Shown: positions 21,532 to 34,330 of the stretch, in pieces
Position numbering within the stretch: the stretch's first letter is position 1
Layout of the letters: each line of letters opens with the position of its first letter
Assembly (NCBI GenBank): GCA_020744225.1
Contig: JAGMWG010000003.1
Location: 62,001-126,000, forward strand
Direction: 5' to 3'
Origin: Paraphoma chrysanthemicola
Taxonomy: Eukaryota > Ascomycota > Dothideomycetes > Pleosporales > Phaeosphaeriaceae
Length of the DNA stretch: 64,000 nt
Made by a program: the position numbers and the translations under genes
The notes under the pieces: model-generated
Seen by the model: the letters and a program-made list of their open reading frames with translations, nothing else
Told to the model about the DNA's origin: nothing
Database searches by the model: none

Positions 21532-23015
21532 TGTGAGAACAGCTTCAATCGGATCAAGCTTAAAATTTCTAGTGGATAGATGTCCTAGCTTCAAACTTCT
21601 TGGTCGTGGATGCTCAAAAATGCAGGGGTCCAGTCGCTTCAAATAGGGCTTTCGGATCCTTCGCGTGGATCAGATCAACAGGACTGCGCAACAACAAGCA
21701 CTTTCCGAAAAAGCAACGGCACGTCTTGATTTTGCTTGTTTGTCGAAGTTTTTGTTTCTTCCGTGGGTCGGAGTGGGTCGTGATAAGTTAGTCTCTTGGT
21801 GACGTAGGAGAGCTGAAGTGATGCTGACCCCGCAGATGGTCGAACGGCAGCCGCACGTCTGCGACGGATGATGGTCCGCGCATGGTCTTAAAGGGTAAGA
21901 GGGTCCTTCTCATATACAGTGCACGTGATTGTGATTTATGGCATATGCTTAGCGAGTGACTGGTTGTTTGTAAGGATGATATGCGGAGTGCACGTGTGGT
22001 CATGTTGCGTGAGGATTCTCCGGAACAGGTCATCCCAACTGACAGAGATGACTTTCAGAGGCTCCTTTCCTGCCATCGAGGCACAAGACGTTATATTACG
22101 CTGAATTCGTGTGCTCTGCATCAAACAGTTGGATTAGTCGGTTCTGTATACCTTCGTAATGCATATGGTCATTAAGAACAGGACTGAGAGTACATTGAAG
22201 ATATCCCCGCAATGATAACAAATAAATGAAAAGTCCTCATGGAACGACTGACGCCGTGACAATATTGTCAATCATCAAAGTCCGCCATGATCTGATATTG
22301 GGGGCTATTTTGTCGCTCTTGTTCGCTGGTTACAAAGTCCCGAACCATGGTTATTAACTGGCGGACAATGCAGGAACGAATTTAGGCAGCGATGTGATCA
22401 GGCGAATGCCGTGAATGATCAGGTCTCAAGCATGAACAGTGGACAGGGCAGAGGACCCAGGTGAGCATCGTGATCGTCTACTAGCCAGCTTGTTGCACGT
22501 GCGATCAGTATCGGAGAGTTGATGGTGGTGAGCAACGGATGTGGCGCTGGTGATGCATGGTTGCTGGGGCGTGTGCGCTAGCTTAGACCCTAGTCTGGCG
22601 TGTCCTCCCGCGATCAACAAGCATCCCCACTGACAGCACAACACCGCCGACCGCACCCAGCGGGGCACTGACTACTAACTACTAACAGGCACAGGGACAG
22701 GCACATTGCTATTGTGGCGGAGAGCCCTAGGACGGCCTGCAGTGCAAGAGGAGGACATATTGGCCGCGGCGCATACTCGTCAACACACCGCATGCACCGA
22801 GCCTGAAACCGGCAGCAACTGGGAGTCAAAGGAGGCAGGAACGGCCAGCGCACGCCCGCCACACAACACAGAACACAGCTGGACGACTTCGAGACCACAC
22901 GACCACTTTCTGCGATTATTATTTTGCTGTTTTCGAGTGCAGCACATCGGCCACCCATCCCCGCCTTCTCCTGAGCCCTGCAGACGGCCGAAGTCGCAAC
23001 TCCCACACTACCACC
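21532..23015. other. Intergenic, ABM and NudE promoters
   Basis: About 1.5 kb. Only short overlapping frames with no family motifs are seen. The part adjoining 23016 is the NudE leader, rich in CA and CC words. No other feature is supported. Confidence 0.45.
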
Positions 23016-24841
23016 ATGGCGATAGACGACACCCCTTCCTCGCCCCCGAGCGGCGGCTGGAACAGCATGGAGGACGAGCTAGCGTATTACAAGACCCAAT
23101 ACGAGACGCTGGAGGCCGAGCTACAGGAGTTTCAAAATTCAAGTAAGGAGCTGGAGGCCGAGCTGGAGCGCGATGTGGAGGAAAGCGAGAAGCGCGAGCG
23201 CAAACTGCAGGAGAAGGCTGAGCGATTGGGATTTGAGGTGGAGGAGTGGAAGGTTTGTGGCTCCGGATGCGCAAAAATTGCCACGCAGCGTGCTAATCTT
23301 AGCTACAGACCAAGTACAAGCAAAGCAAACTCGAAGCGAACAGTGCGCAAAACACGCTGCAGAAGGAGATTACAGCACTTCGCGACGGGCAACGAACACT
23401 CCAGCTCAAGCTGCGCGACATCGAAGTACAGAGCGACGATTTTGAGCGACAGGCGCGGAATCAGACATCTTCACTAGAAGACGTCGAGTCGAAATATAAT
23501 GTCTCGATCGAGCGCGGGGTGATGATGGAGGAGGAGCTCAAGATTGGCGAACAGGAGCGTGAGGCGCTGAGGATAGAGACCCAACGGCTTCGCGACGAGC
23601 TCTCCGATCTGCGGATAGAGGCGGAGATTGTGCAGGAGAAGCTGCGCCTGGCAGAGGCGACAATCGAGCGACACCACCAGCGCAAGGTGTCTAACCATCT
23701 GGCGGGGGATTCGTTGCGACCACGCTCGCCTGTCTCGGAGGCATCAACGTCAGCGACCACTCTCTCCTCTCCCACAGCCGCCTCCACCCCACCACACACC
23801 AAGTCAGACGCTGTCCGTCCAGACGCAACACCTCCATCGCCACCCTTGTCCGATGCGTCCCTCTCCGCGAGACCTGTACCATCCACACCGATGCCCATGC
23901 GAAAGGGCTCCATAGCGCTAGATCCTGCTGCTACACCCCGCGCTGGGTTGCATCAAGGCCGCGTACCACGACACTCTCGAGGACCAAGCATACCTGCTGC
24001 GGCTCGGCCAAGCATGGGAACCAACGGACGCACCACGCCATCCATTAGGACAACTGCACCACCGCCTCGCATGCCAAGACCCAGCATCGGGACCAACGCA
24101 CCTGCAGGCGGTCTGCCAAGGTCTGGCTCTCTGTACCAGATTCGAGGGCTGATTGGCAAAATGCAGAAGCTCGAAGAACGAGTATACTCAGCACGATCCA
24201 AGCTGCCCGCGCCAACGAACACACCCCCACGCGCGAGTCCTCGGAACGGAAGTGCGCTGGGACATCACATACCGAACAACGTGACTCTTCGGAGCAACAG
24301 GAAACGGACATCGCATGCGTCAACGGCTTCATCACGCAACGGCGCCGCAGATTCTGGTGTCAGCCGCCTCTCCTTCGGCATGTCGATGCCTTCACGCGAG
24401 CCGAGCAGCAGCCGGCCCAGCAGTCGCGCCTCAGTTTCGTCACAGCCAACACGACCGGAGAGCAGGAGCGGCATTTCGCGCCCGGAAAGTAGGGGCAGTA
24501 CGCGAACGCCTTTAGGTCACTACTCGAGCGCTTCTGTCAGCGGGCGGATGCAGCGCCCACGGAGCTCGATGAGTGGAATAAGCGGACACAGTCACTCCCA
24601 GTCATTATCAATGTCCTTGCGGGACGTCGAGACTGGCAGCAACAGCGATGGCAGCAATGTCGCGACCCCTCTAGCCCGACGGCTGACACTGGAGAAGTCT
24701 GGCATCCCCACACCAAGCGGGATACCGAGAAGGCAGAGCGCGGGGCGGAGAACGAGCTCGGGCTTTGTGGATAGCGGCGACATGGGACCGCCTGCACGGC
24801 CACGGAAGATGTCGACCTACAGCGAGGAAGAAACGTACTAG
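23016..24841 (+). CDS. NudE/Nudel-type nuclear distribution protein
   Basis: Exon 1 is 23016-23252, the intron 23253-23308 is 56 nt (GTTTGT...TACAG, with GCTAATC), and exon 2 is 23309-24841, for 589 aa. The N-terminal region is one long coiled coil (about residues 17-215): [68 protein letters not shown] and [17 protein letters not shown]. These correspond to the conserved Lis1/dynein-binding NudE helix. The remaining ~370 residues are disordered, Ser/Pro/Arg-rich, as in fungal NudE. It acts with Lis1 (NudF) on cytoplasmic dynein at microtubule plus ends for nuclear migration. Start ATG lies in ACCACCATGGCG context. Confidence 0.92.
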
Positions 24842-26816
24842 GCGTTGGCGGCGGGAGTGGGTCACGGCGCATGGCATCTGACGTTCTCGGTATATGGTTC
24901 GCGGAGATTATACCTCGTTCAGATTGCGGCACGTTGACGTGCACGATGCAGGTACTAGCTGTGCTGATCACGCTGCTGCATGGGAAGGTTTGCTTGATGT
25001 TCTATACTTCTTGGATGATTATTGCACATAGTTTGGAGGCCAGAATGGCCGTTTGTGGTCTTACATATCGCTCAATACCATTTCATTTGTCCCTGATGAA
25101 GTTTTGTGGTCTCCACTATGATGTCCGACGATTTGCATGTGAAAGCGCTCAACCTCCACGCCCTCCACGCTGTTCTGGCCAGAACACCAGCCACGACGGA
25201 CCTACACAGCCTCACAAGCCAGTGCACACTGAAGATCTGGGGTAGTGGCATGCACAGACGGGGTGTTCTCAAAGTTGGCGCGGTGGGAAGCAAAAAGTCG
25301 TACGATTCTGATGTCAAACCTCAGCGGCACGGACCGCGACCCTGGCGGCGTGCCTGGATCTCGGAATGCACGTCGGAATCTAGCCTGCATGGCGACATGC
25401 AGCTCCTTGGTAGAGCATGCCGGGCTTATCTGTTATCAGCAGGGACATGTGTACGACCGACCATGTTGGCTGTGGTTCGCGCGAGTGACACAGAACCCTG
25501 AAGCATGACAGACGTCTGTCGCGCGCGAAGGCCGAACCACACCTCCGAACATTTAGCAGCCCACACCCTCATGATCTCGAACCAGCGTCATCTATCTAAC
25601 AGCACGTCTAAAAGTAGTAACTCGATCTATCTTCCGGGACATGGCTTTGCGGAGCTTCGCGGCGCGTGATTGGCTGGAGGACAACGGACTCCGAGAAGTT
25701 CATCGGGGGAGGAGACCCGATGGCAGATACAATGACACTCTACTAAGCGACACAATGAATCGCGAGGAGGAGCCGTAGGTGTCTGAGGTCGAAGTGAGAG
25801 ATTTCGCGAGGGTACGGACGAGAGATACTGTTGCATGGTTTGGAATGCGACTTGTTGAGCTGCCAAATGCGTATGCGGCACCAACAGCGTGGTCCAAGTG
25901 GTTCCCGCATGGGATGACGAACGACAGCGGAGCAGCGGCAGCTTAAAGGGTCGCTGAGCTGCTGGTGAGAGATAGCGAGGTGCCCAACCCGCCTTTATTC
26001 GTGCTCGCAGCGACTGGATGGAGAATGTTGGGATCATGCCGGCATTAGTTCGAGCTCCCGAGCTCAACGTTCTTGACCTTCGCCTCTGCAGCAGTTTCGA
26101 GGCAAAGTCGCGAGCACGCATTCCACGACGCTGCCTGCCAGCAACGACAGCTAAGTATCTTGGAGAATCTTGGAGAAGGGCACGATGCTCGGGATCCGGA
26201 CGGCTTCCGAGAGGACATGGTGGCTGCAAGTTGGGGTTGAAAGGGCCATCAATGGGGACGTGTTGTGTCCCTTACCGTGTTTCGGCGTCTTTGGCGATAC
26301 GCAACCCGGCCTCAGCTCAACAGCTCCGGATAGCTTGGGGGTGGGGATCCTCATAAATTTAATACATGCCCCAGTCACGGCTTCCGCATTGCTCCCTCGG
26401 TTGTGCTGTTCTTGCTCCTCACATCCTCCTCCAGATAGATACCCGGTGCAGATTCACTTTGCACCTTCTCCATCTTTTAAACGTTTGTTGTTGCTGCTTC
26501 CTCCCAGGCACTACAACTAAACTTTTTACATTGCCCGAGTCTTGGACCTTGCGTTTCGCGAACTCCATTCACCGGCACCTTAGACCGCTATATCTACCGC
26601 TAATACACGCTGCCCGGCCCTCCCACCGCCAGCTGCTTTAGACTTCCGTATTTACTCAGCCGTGCAGTTTTTCGCCCACTGCCGCTGACCATCGTCGTCA
26701 TCGGGTGTCATTTCTGAGATCTACACACGCGAAGCTAAAGGCCGAGCTCCCTTGAGAACTCTGCCCGGCTCCTCACCGACCGCCGATTTCCCCTTCGCAG
26801 CACCCGACACTTGTGC
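24842..26816. other. Long ACC1 upstream region
   Basis: Nearly 2 kb with no convincing gene. A 200-codon minus frame at 25627-26229 is Arg/Pro/Ser-rich and structureless. From about 26390 to 26700 the + strand is pyrimidine-rich (CTCCTC, CATCTTTT, CCTCCCAG), typical of core promoters and leaders of strongly expressed fungal genes; a leader intron is possible but cannot be placed. Confidence 0.45.
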
Positions 26817-29800
26817 ATGGGCATTCCCACAAACAACATGGCTGGAGCTGCACAGAATGGAGCCAATGGCTCTGCTAATGGCGCGCCGAGCTCCTACGCG
26901 GCCAAGTTCAATCTTGCGCCGCATTTTATCGGAGGAAACCACCTGGGCGCTGCGGCCCCGGGTAAGGTGAAGGACTTTGTCACCGCGCATGATGGACACA
27001 CGGTCATTACAAATGTGAGAGACTCCCTTGGGGGCTGCCATTGGGGCTGCAGAGAGCCACACGCTGACATTGCGGGGTGCACAGGTGCTCATTGCAAACA
27101 ACGGTATTGCAGCAGTCAAGGAGATCCGCTCCGTGCGGAAGTGGGCATACGAGACATTTGGCGATGAGCGGGCTATCCAGTTCACCGTCATGGCCACGCC
27201 CGAAGATTTACAGGCCAATGCGGAATACATCCGCATGGCCGACCAGTATGTTGAGGTAGGCGCGATTCTCGAGTTTCCTCTGGTGAGGCGAGTGATGACT
27301 GACTGGACTGCAGGTGCCCGGCGGCACGAACAACAACAACTACGCCAACGTCGAGCTCATTGTCGATGTCGCGGAGCGGATGAACGTCCACGCCGTGTGG
27401 GCAGGATGGGGCCACGCCTCAGAGAACCCCAAGCTGCCCGAATCGCTCGCTGCCTCGCCCAAGAAGATCGTCTTCATTGGCCCGCCCGGCTCGGCCATGC
27501 GCTCGCTCGGAGACAAGATCTCGTCCACAATCGTCGCACAGCACGCCAAGGTGCCCTGCATCCCGTGGTCAGGAACCGGCGTCGAGGAGGTCAAAGTCGA
27601 CGACCACGGCATTGTCACAGTCGAGGACCACATATACGAGAAGGGCTGCACCAAGTCATGGCAGGAAGGCCTGGAGGTTGCGAAGAAGATTGGCTTCCCC
27701 GTCATGGTCAAGGCCTCAGAAGGCGGCGGTGGCAAGGGTATCCGCAAGGTTGAGCGCGAAGAGGACTTCCAGCAGCTGTACGCTGCGGCTGCCTCTGAAA
27801 TTCCTGGCTCGCCCATCTTCATCATGAAGCTCGCGGGCAGCGCACGCCATTTGGAAGTGCAGCTGGTCGCTGACCAGTACGGCAACAACATCTCGCTGTT
27901 CGGCCGTGACTGCTCCGTGCAGCGACGACACCAGAAGATCATTGAGGAGGCGCCGGTAACAGTCGCCACACCCAAGACCTTCCAGGAGATGGAGAAGGCT
28001 GCCGTCTCGCTCGGCAGGCTCGTCGGATACGTCTCGGCCGGTACCGTCGAGTACCTCTACTCCCACTCGGACGACAAGTTCTACTTCCTCGAGCTGAACC
28101 CTCGTCTCCAGGTCGAGCATCCCACTACCGAGATGGTGACGGGCGTGAACCTCCCAGCCGCCCAGCTCCAGATCGCCATGGGTCTCCCGCTCCACCGCAT
28201 TCGCGATATCCGCCTTCTCTATGGCGCTGACCCGCACACCATCACACCAATCGATTTCGATTTCTCCAAGGAGGGCAGCGTGCAGAACCAGCGCCGACCA
28301 ACGCCCAAGGGTCACTGCACAGCCTGCCGTATCACCTCCGAAGATCCCGACGAGGGCTTCAAGCCATCTGGCGGTACCATCCACGATCTGAACTTCAGGA
28401 GTAGCTCGAACGTGTGGGGTTACTTCTCCGTCAGTTCTGCTGGTGGTATCCACAGCTTCTCTGATTCGCAGTTTGGTCACATTTTCGCCTATGGTGAGAA
28501 CCGACAAGCATCGCGGAAACACATGGTTGTTGCACTCAAGGAATTGAGCATTCGCGGTGACTTCCGAACGACCGTTGAATACCTCATCAAGCTGCTCGAG
28601 ACGCCAGCATTCGAGGACAACACCATCACCACTGGCTGGCTCGACGAGCTCATTTCCAAGAAGCTGACTGCCGAGCGCCCGGATCCCATGATCGCGGTCA
28701 TCTCCGGTGCTGTTACCAAGGCATTTGCCGCCAGCGAGGCCTGCATCAGCGAGTATAAGACCAGCTTGGAGAAGGGTCAAGTGCCTTCCAAGGAAGTCTT
28801 GAAGACCGTGTTTCCTGTAGACTTCATCTACGAAGGCTTCCGATACAAGTTCACCGCGACTCGGTCCACCATCGATAGCTTCACACTTTTCATCAATGGC
28901 TCGAAGTGCGCTGTTGGCGTCCGTGCGTTGGCCGATGGCGGTCTCCTCATCCTGCTCGCTGGAAAGTCTCACAACGTCTACTGGAAGGAGGAAGTAGGTG
29001 CGACGCGTCTGTCCGTCGATGGCAAGACTTGCCTCCTTGAGCAGGAGAACGACCCGACACAGCTTCGCACACCTTCGCCTGGTAAGCTTGTCAGATTTTT
29101 GGTCGAGAACGGCGACCACATCGCCAAGAACCAGCCCTTCGCTGAGGTTGAGGTCATGAAGATGTACATGCCTTTGATTGCGCAAGAGGACGGTATTGTC
29201 AATCTCATCAAGCAGCCAGGAGCCACGCTCGAGGCTGGTGATATTCTCGGTGTCCTAGCCCTGGATGACCCGTCCAAGGTCAAGACAGCCCAAACCTACC
29301 TCGGCCTCCTTCCTGACATGGGTTCTCCGCAAGTTATGGGCAGCAAACCCCCACAGAAGTTCGTGGCTCTGAACAACATCCTCCAGAACATTCTCCAAGG
29401 TTTCGACAATCAGGTCATCATGCAGAGCACCCTCAAGGAGCTCGTTGACGTCCTACGCGATCCTGAGCTGCCATATGGCGAGTGGAATGCGCAAGCTTCC
29501 GCTCTCCATGCTCGTATGCCCCAGAAGCTCGACACCATGTTCTCTCAAATTGTAGACAAAGCACATGGCCGTCAGCTCGAATTCCCTGGTAAGGCTCTAC
29601 AGAAGGCTTTCCTCAAGTTCCTGGAAGAGAACGTGGCCAAGGGCGACAGGGATCTCTTGAAATCTGCTTTGGCACCTTTGGCCGATGTCATCGCTCGCTA
29701 CTCAGACGGTCTCAAGGCTCACGAGTATGCGGTCATGATAAGCTACCTGGAGATGTACTATGGCGTGGAAAAGCTTTTCTCGTCTCGCAACTCGCGAGAC

Positions 29801-32800
29801 GAGGAAGTCGTCCTCAAGCTCCGTGATGAGAACCGCGACAACATCGGCACCGTTGTCCAGGCTGTTCTGTCTCACGCTCGCGTCAGCGCAAAGAACAATC
29901 TCATCATCGCTATTCTTGAGCTGTACCGACCCAATAAGCCTGGTGTTGGTAACATTGCAAAGTACTTCAAGGACTCGCTCAAGAAGCTTACCGACCTGGA
30001 GTCTAGGCAGACTGCTAAGGTCTCACTCAAGGCTCGTGAGGTTCTGATTCAATGTGCCATGCCTTCGCTTGAGGAGCGCACTGCGCAGATGGAGCATATT
30101 TTGCGTTCCGCTGTCGTAGAGTCCCGCTACGGAGAGAGCGGTTGGGACCACCGTGAGCCCAACTTCGATGTCATTAAAGAGGTCGTCGATTCGCGATACA
30201 CTGTCTTTGATGTCCTCACACAGTTCTTCGTACACCAAGATCCTTGGGTCGCCCTCGCAGCACTCGAGGTCTACACCCGCCGAGCCTACCGCGCATACCA
30301 CCTGCAGAAGATCGACTACCATAATGAGGGTGATCAAAACTGCTTGTTGTCGTGGGACTTCATCCTGCGCAAGGTCGGTGAGGCCGAATATGGCCTCGCA
30401 GTAGAGCCATCTGAGCCAGGCACACCAATGACCCCTGGCTTCGATCGCGGCCCACCTCGCATCCACTCGCTGAGTGACATGTCTGCGCTTAACAACCGCT
30501 TTGAGAACGAGCCCACCCGCAAGGGTGTTGTCGTTCCCGTGGAATATCTTGACGATGCGGATGAGCTCATTGCCAAGGCTCTCGAGATCTTCCCATCCGT
30601 TGGAGCAGCCAAGAAGAGTGGGCCGAGCCTGAAGGAGGGTCTGACCTTGAAGCGCACACCTACCACCGGTGTCACCGAGAACGTTAAGAGCGGTGACGAG
30701 TTGACCGGTGTGCTCAACGTTGCAGTGCGCGATATTGAGGGTTCCGACGACAAGGAGATCTTGGAGCGTATCCTTCCGATCATCGAGGACTACAGGAGTG
30801 AGCTCCTCGCACATCGCATCCGCCGCATCACATTCATCTGCGGTCACAAGGATGGTACCTACCCCGGCTACTACACTTTCCGTGGTCCCAACTACGTCGA
30901 AGACGACAGCATCCGTAACGTCGAGCCTGCGCTTGCCTTCCAGCTTGAGCTTGGGCGTCTGTCCAAGTTCAACATCAAGCCAGTCTTCACGGAGAACCGC
31001 AACATCCACATTTATGAGGCTGTTGGTAAGGGTGCTGAGAGCGACAAGCGCTACTTCTTGCGCGCTGTCGTACGATCTGGCCGTCTTCGCGAGGAGATTC
31101 CTACTGCCGAATACATGGTCTCCGAGACTGACAGGTTGATGACTGACATCTTGGATGCTTTGGAGATTGTCGGCACTTCGCAGGCTGACATGAACCACAT
31201 CTTCATCAACTTTTCTCACGTCTTCCCCTTGAACCCAACTGAGGTCGAGGAGGCAATTGGCGGCTTCCTGGAACGCTTTGGTCGCCGCCTCTGGCGTCTG
31301 CGAGTCACTGGCGCTGAAATCCGCATCATTGTCACCGACCCCGAGACTGGCATCCCATACCCGCTTCGTGTTATCATCACGAACACATCCGGATATGTCA
31401 TTCAGGTCGAGATGTACGCTGAGCGCAAGTCCGAGAAGGCTGGCAAATGGCTCTTCCACAGCATCGGCGGAACCACCAAGATTGGCGCACTCCACCTGCA
31501 GCCCGTCTCTACGCCCTACCCGACCAAGGGCGCGCTCCAGCCCAAGCGTTACAAGGCCCATCTCATGGGCACTCAGTACGTGTACGACTTCCCAGAGCTC
31601 TTCCGACAAGCGACGGAGAACACGTGGCAAGCTGCTATAGGTAAGCACGGCCATCTTCGCGACAAGCAGCCGCCTAAGGGAGAGTGCGTTGAGTACTACG
31701 AGCTGGTGCTTGATGATAATGACAACCTCGCTGAGGTCAACCGCGACCCTGGCTTCAACACCATTGGAATGGTAGGCTGGATTGTTACTGCCAAAACACC
31801 TGAATATCCCAAGGGCCGTCGCTTCATTATTATTGCCAACGACATCACCTACAAGATTGGTTCATTTGGTCCGCAAGAAGATGCATTCTTCCACAAGTGC
31901 TCCGAGCTTGCCCGTAAACTTGGTATTCCGCGTATCTACCTGTCTGCCAACTCTGGTGCTCGCATTGGTTTAGCTGAGGAGCTCATTCCCCACTTCTCAG
32001 TCGCCTGGAAGGACATTGACCGTCCCGAGGCTGGTTTTGACTACCTCTACCTGACACCCGAGAAGTACGAGCACTTTGTTGATGGCAAGCGCAACGATGT
32101 CATCTGTGAGCAGGTTGATGCGGACGGTGAGAAGCGTTTCAAGATCACCACCATCATCGGACAAGAAGATGGTCTTGGTGTTGAGTCTCTGCGTGGCTCT
32201 GGTCTCATCGCTGGTGAGACTTCGCGGGCTTACGAGGACATCTTCACCATCACTTTGGTGACTTGCCGCTCAGTTGGTGCGTATCCTCCTTCCATTTCAC
32301 TTACTTTTATGCTAACTATCTATAGGTATCGGTGCTTACCTTGTCCGCCTTGGTCAACGTGCGATCCAGATCGAAGGCCAGCCCATCATTCTCACAGGTG
32401 CCCAGGCTATCAACAAGCTGCTTGGTCGTGAGGTCTACACCTCTAACCTCCAGCTTGGTGGCACCCAGATCATGTACCGCAATGGTGTATCGCACATGAC
32501 TGCGGATGATGACTTTGAGGGCGTTACCAAGATCGTCAAGTGGTTGTCATTCGTCCCAGACAAGAAGGGAAGCCCCGTTCCAATCTCACCATCGAACGAT
32601 GACTGGGACCGCAACGTTGAATATTACCCTCCGGGCAAGAATGCTTACGATGTTCGACATCTCATTGCCGGCAAGACTGATGAGGATGGTTACCAAGCTG
32701 GTCTCTTCGACAAGGACTCCTTTGAGGAGTCTCTTGGCGGCTGGGCCAAGACGGTCGTTGTTGGTCGTGCTCGCCTTGGTGGCATTCCTATGGGTGTCAT

Positions 32801-33845
32801 TGCTGTTGAGACGCGCTCGGTCGAGAACGTCACACCTGCTGATCCTGCCAATCCCGACTCCATCGAGCAGGTTACTTCGGAAGCTGGTGGTGTATGGTAC
32901 CCCAACTCGGCTTACAAGACTGCACAGGCCATCAACGACTTCAACCATGGTGAGCATCTGCCATTGATGATCTTGGCCAACTGGCGTGGTTTCTCTGGTG
33001 GTCAGCGCGACATGTACAACGAGGTCCTGAAGTACGGCTCATACATCGTTGATGCGCTTGTCAAGTTCGAGCAGCCCATCTTCGTCTATATCCCACCACA
33101 CGGCGAACTCCGTGGTGGATCATGGGTCGTAGTTGATCCCACCATCAACCCGAAGTTTATGGAAATGTATGCGGACGAAGACTCACGTGGTGGTGTCCTT
33201 GAGCCCGAAGGTATCGTCGGCATCAAGTACCGCAAGGAGAAGCAACTGGAGACCATGGCTCGCAACGATCCCACGTATGGTGCACTCAAGCGCAAGCTGA
33301 ACGACCTAGCAACACCCAAGGATCAACTCCAAGGAATCAAGGCCCAGATGAACGAGCGCGAGAAGATACTTCTCCCCATCTACGGCCAGATTGCCATTCA
33401 GTTCGCCGACCTCCACGACCGCGCCGGCCGCATGAAGGCCAAGGGTGTCATCCGCCAAGCCCTACGCTGGCAGAACGCCCGCCGCTTCTTCTACTGGCGT
33501 CTCCGCCGCCGTCTCAGCGAAGAGCACATCTTCAAGAGGCTGCTCGCCGTCGCACCGACCGACGACGCCGTGGCCAATCGTGCCCGCGGCTTCGAAATGC
33601 TCAAGGCATGGAGCGGCGTAGCCAATTTCGATACGGACGACATGAGCGTCGCGATCTGGCTCGAAGAGAACAGGGCCAATGTCGCCGAGCGCATCAAGAA
33701 ACTGAAGAGCGACTCTACTGCCTTCAAGGTCGCGGCTATGATCAACGAGGATAAGGACAGCGGGCTGAGGGGTGTCTTGGATCTCCTGAGCTCTTTGCCG
33801 ACGGCAGAGAAGCAGGAGGTGCTGAAGATGCTGAACAGGGCGTAG
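26817..33845 (+). CDS. ACC1: Acetyl-CoA carboxylase (cytosolic, multidomain)
   Basis: Four exons: 26817-27014, 27085-27255, 27314-32276 and 32326-33845, giving 2283 aa, normal for fungal ACC1. It makes malonyl-CoA from acetyl-CoA, the committed step of fatty-acid synthesis. Biotin carboxylase comes first ([50 protein letters not shown] and NPRLQVEHP), then the biotin carrier with EVMKMYMP (biotin Lys about 739), a long central domain, and the carboxyltransferase halves ([54 protein letters not shown]). The introns are phase 0, 0 and 1, and the last joins TCRSVG to IGAYLV. Start 26817 has a second in-frame Met at 26838 as alternative. A Ser-rich RIHSLSDMS segment in the central domain is a candidate phosphosite (inference). 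Confidence 0.97.
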
Positions 33846-34330
33846 AAGATCATCATGTCATCTTGTGGGATGTAAGGGGAGTGTAAAAGTACTTTGGTCA
33901 TGAGGCATTCGTTTCTGGGATGCTGGGCCTTGGGCTATGTTTGTCATTATTAGCGTAAGAGGGCGCCTTATTGTAATTGCGTGTTCTTCTTCCGATGGCA
34001 CGGCTAGAAAGTAGGTACTGCGCTTAAAGATGTGGCCAGGTATTGGGAGGTACTTGAGCCACTTCCTTTGAGTTGTTAGTAAATCGAACTTGTAAATTTC
34101 AAATCCATGGCATTTCATTGTGATGTTGTTTAAGCAATAGTCTTCGTACCTTCCACCGGAGTGACACATCACCAATCCGCCCAGAGTTTGCGCAATGGGA
34201 ATTATCGTTGAATGAAGTAGTCCACCTCGATTGCTTCATGAATAGCATAAAATCCAAGCTCCAAACGCCAGTCATCAAGTCCTAACCATACCAGTTCCTA
34301 ATTGGGGTATCCAACTCATCCAACCTCCCA
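33846..34330. other. 3' intergenic between convergent ACC1 and GH76
   Basis: About 485 bp with terminator-like AT-rich sequence and no gene. Confidence 0.4.

Noticed and set aside
25627..26229. 200-codon minus frame upstream of ACC1
   Set aside because: Arg/Pro/Ser-rich, no motif, lies in the probable ACC1 upstream region.
27716..29185. 489-codon minus-strand frame
   Set aside because: Antisense shadow of the ACC1 biotin carboxylase region; low-complexity Val/Glu/Asp composition without family features.
30023..31654. 543-codon open frame on the minus strand
   Set aside because: Fully antisense to the ACC1 coding exon. Codon bias of the sense gene leaves the opposite frame open; no motif.
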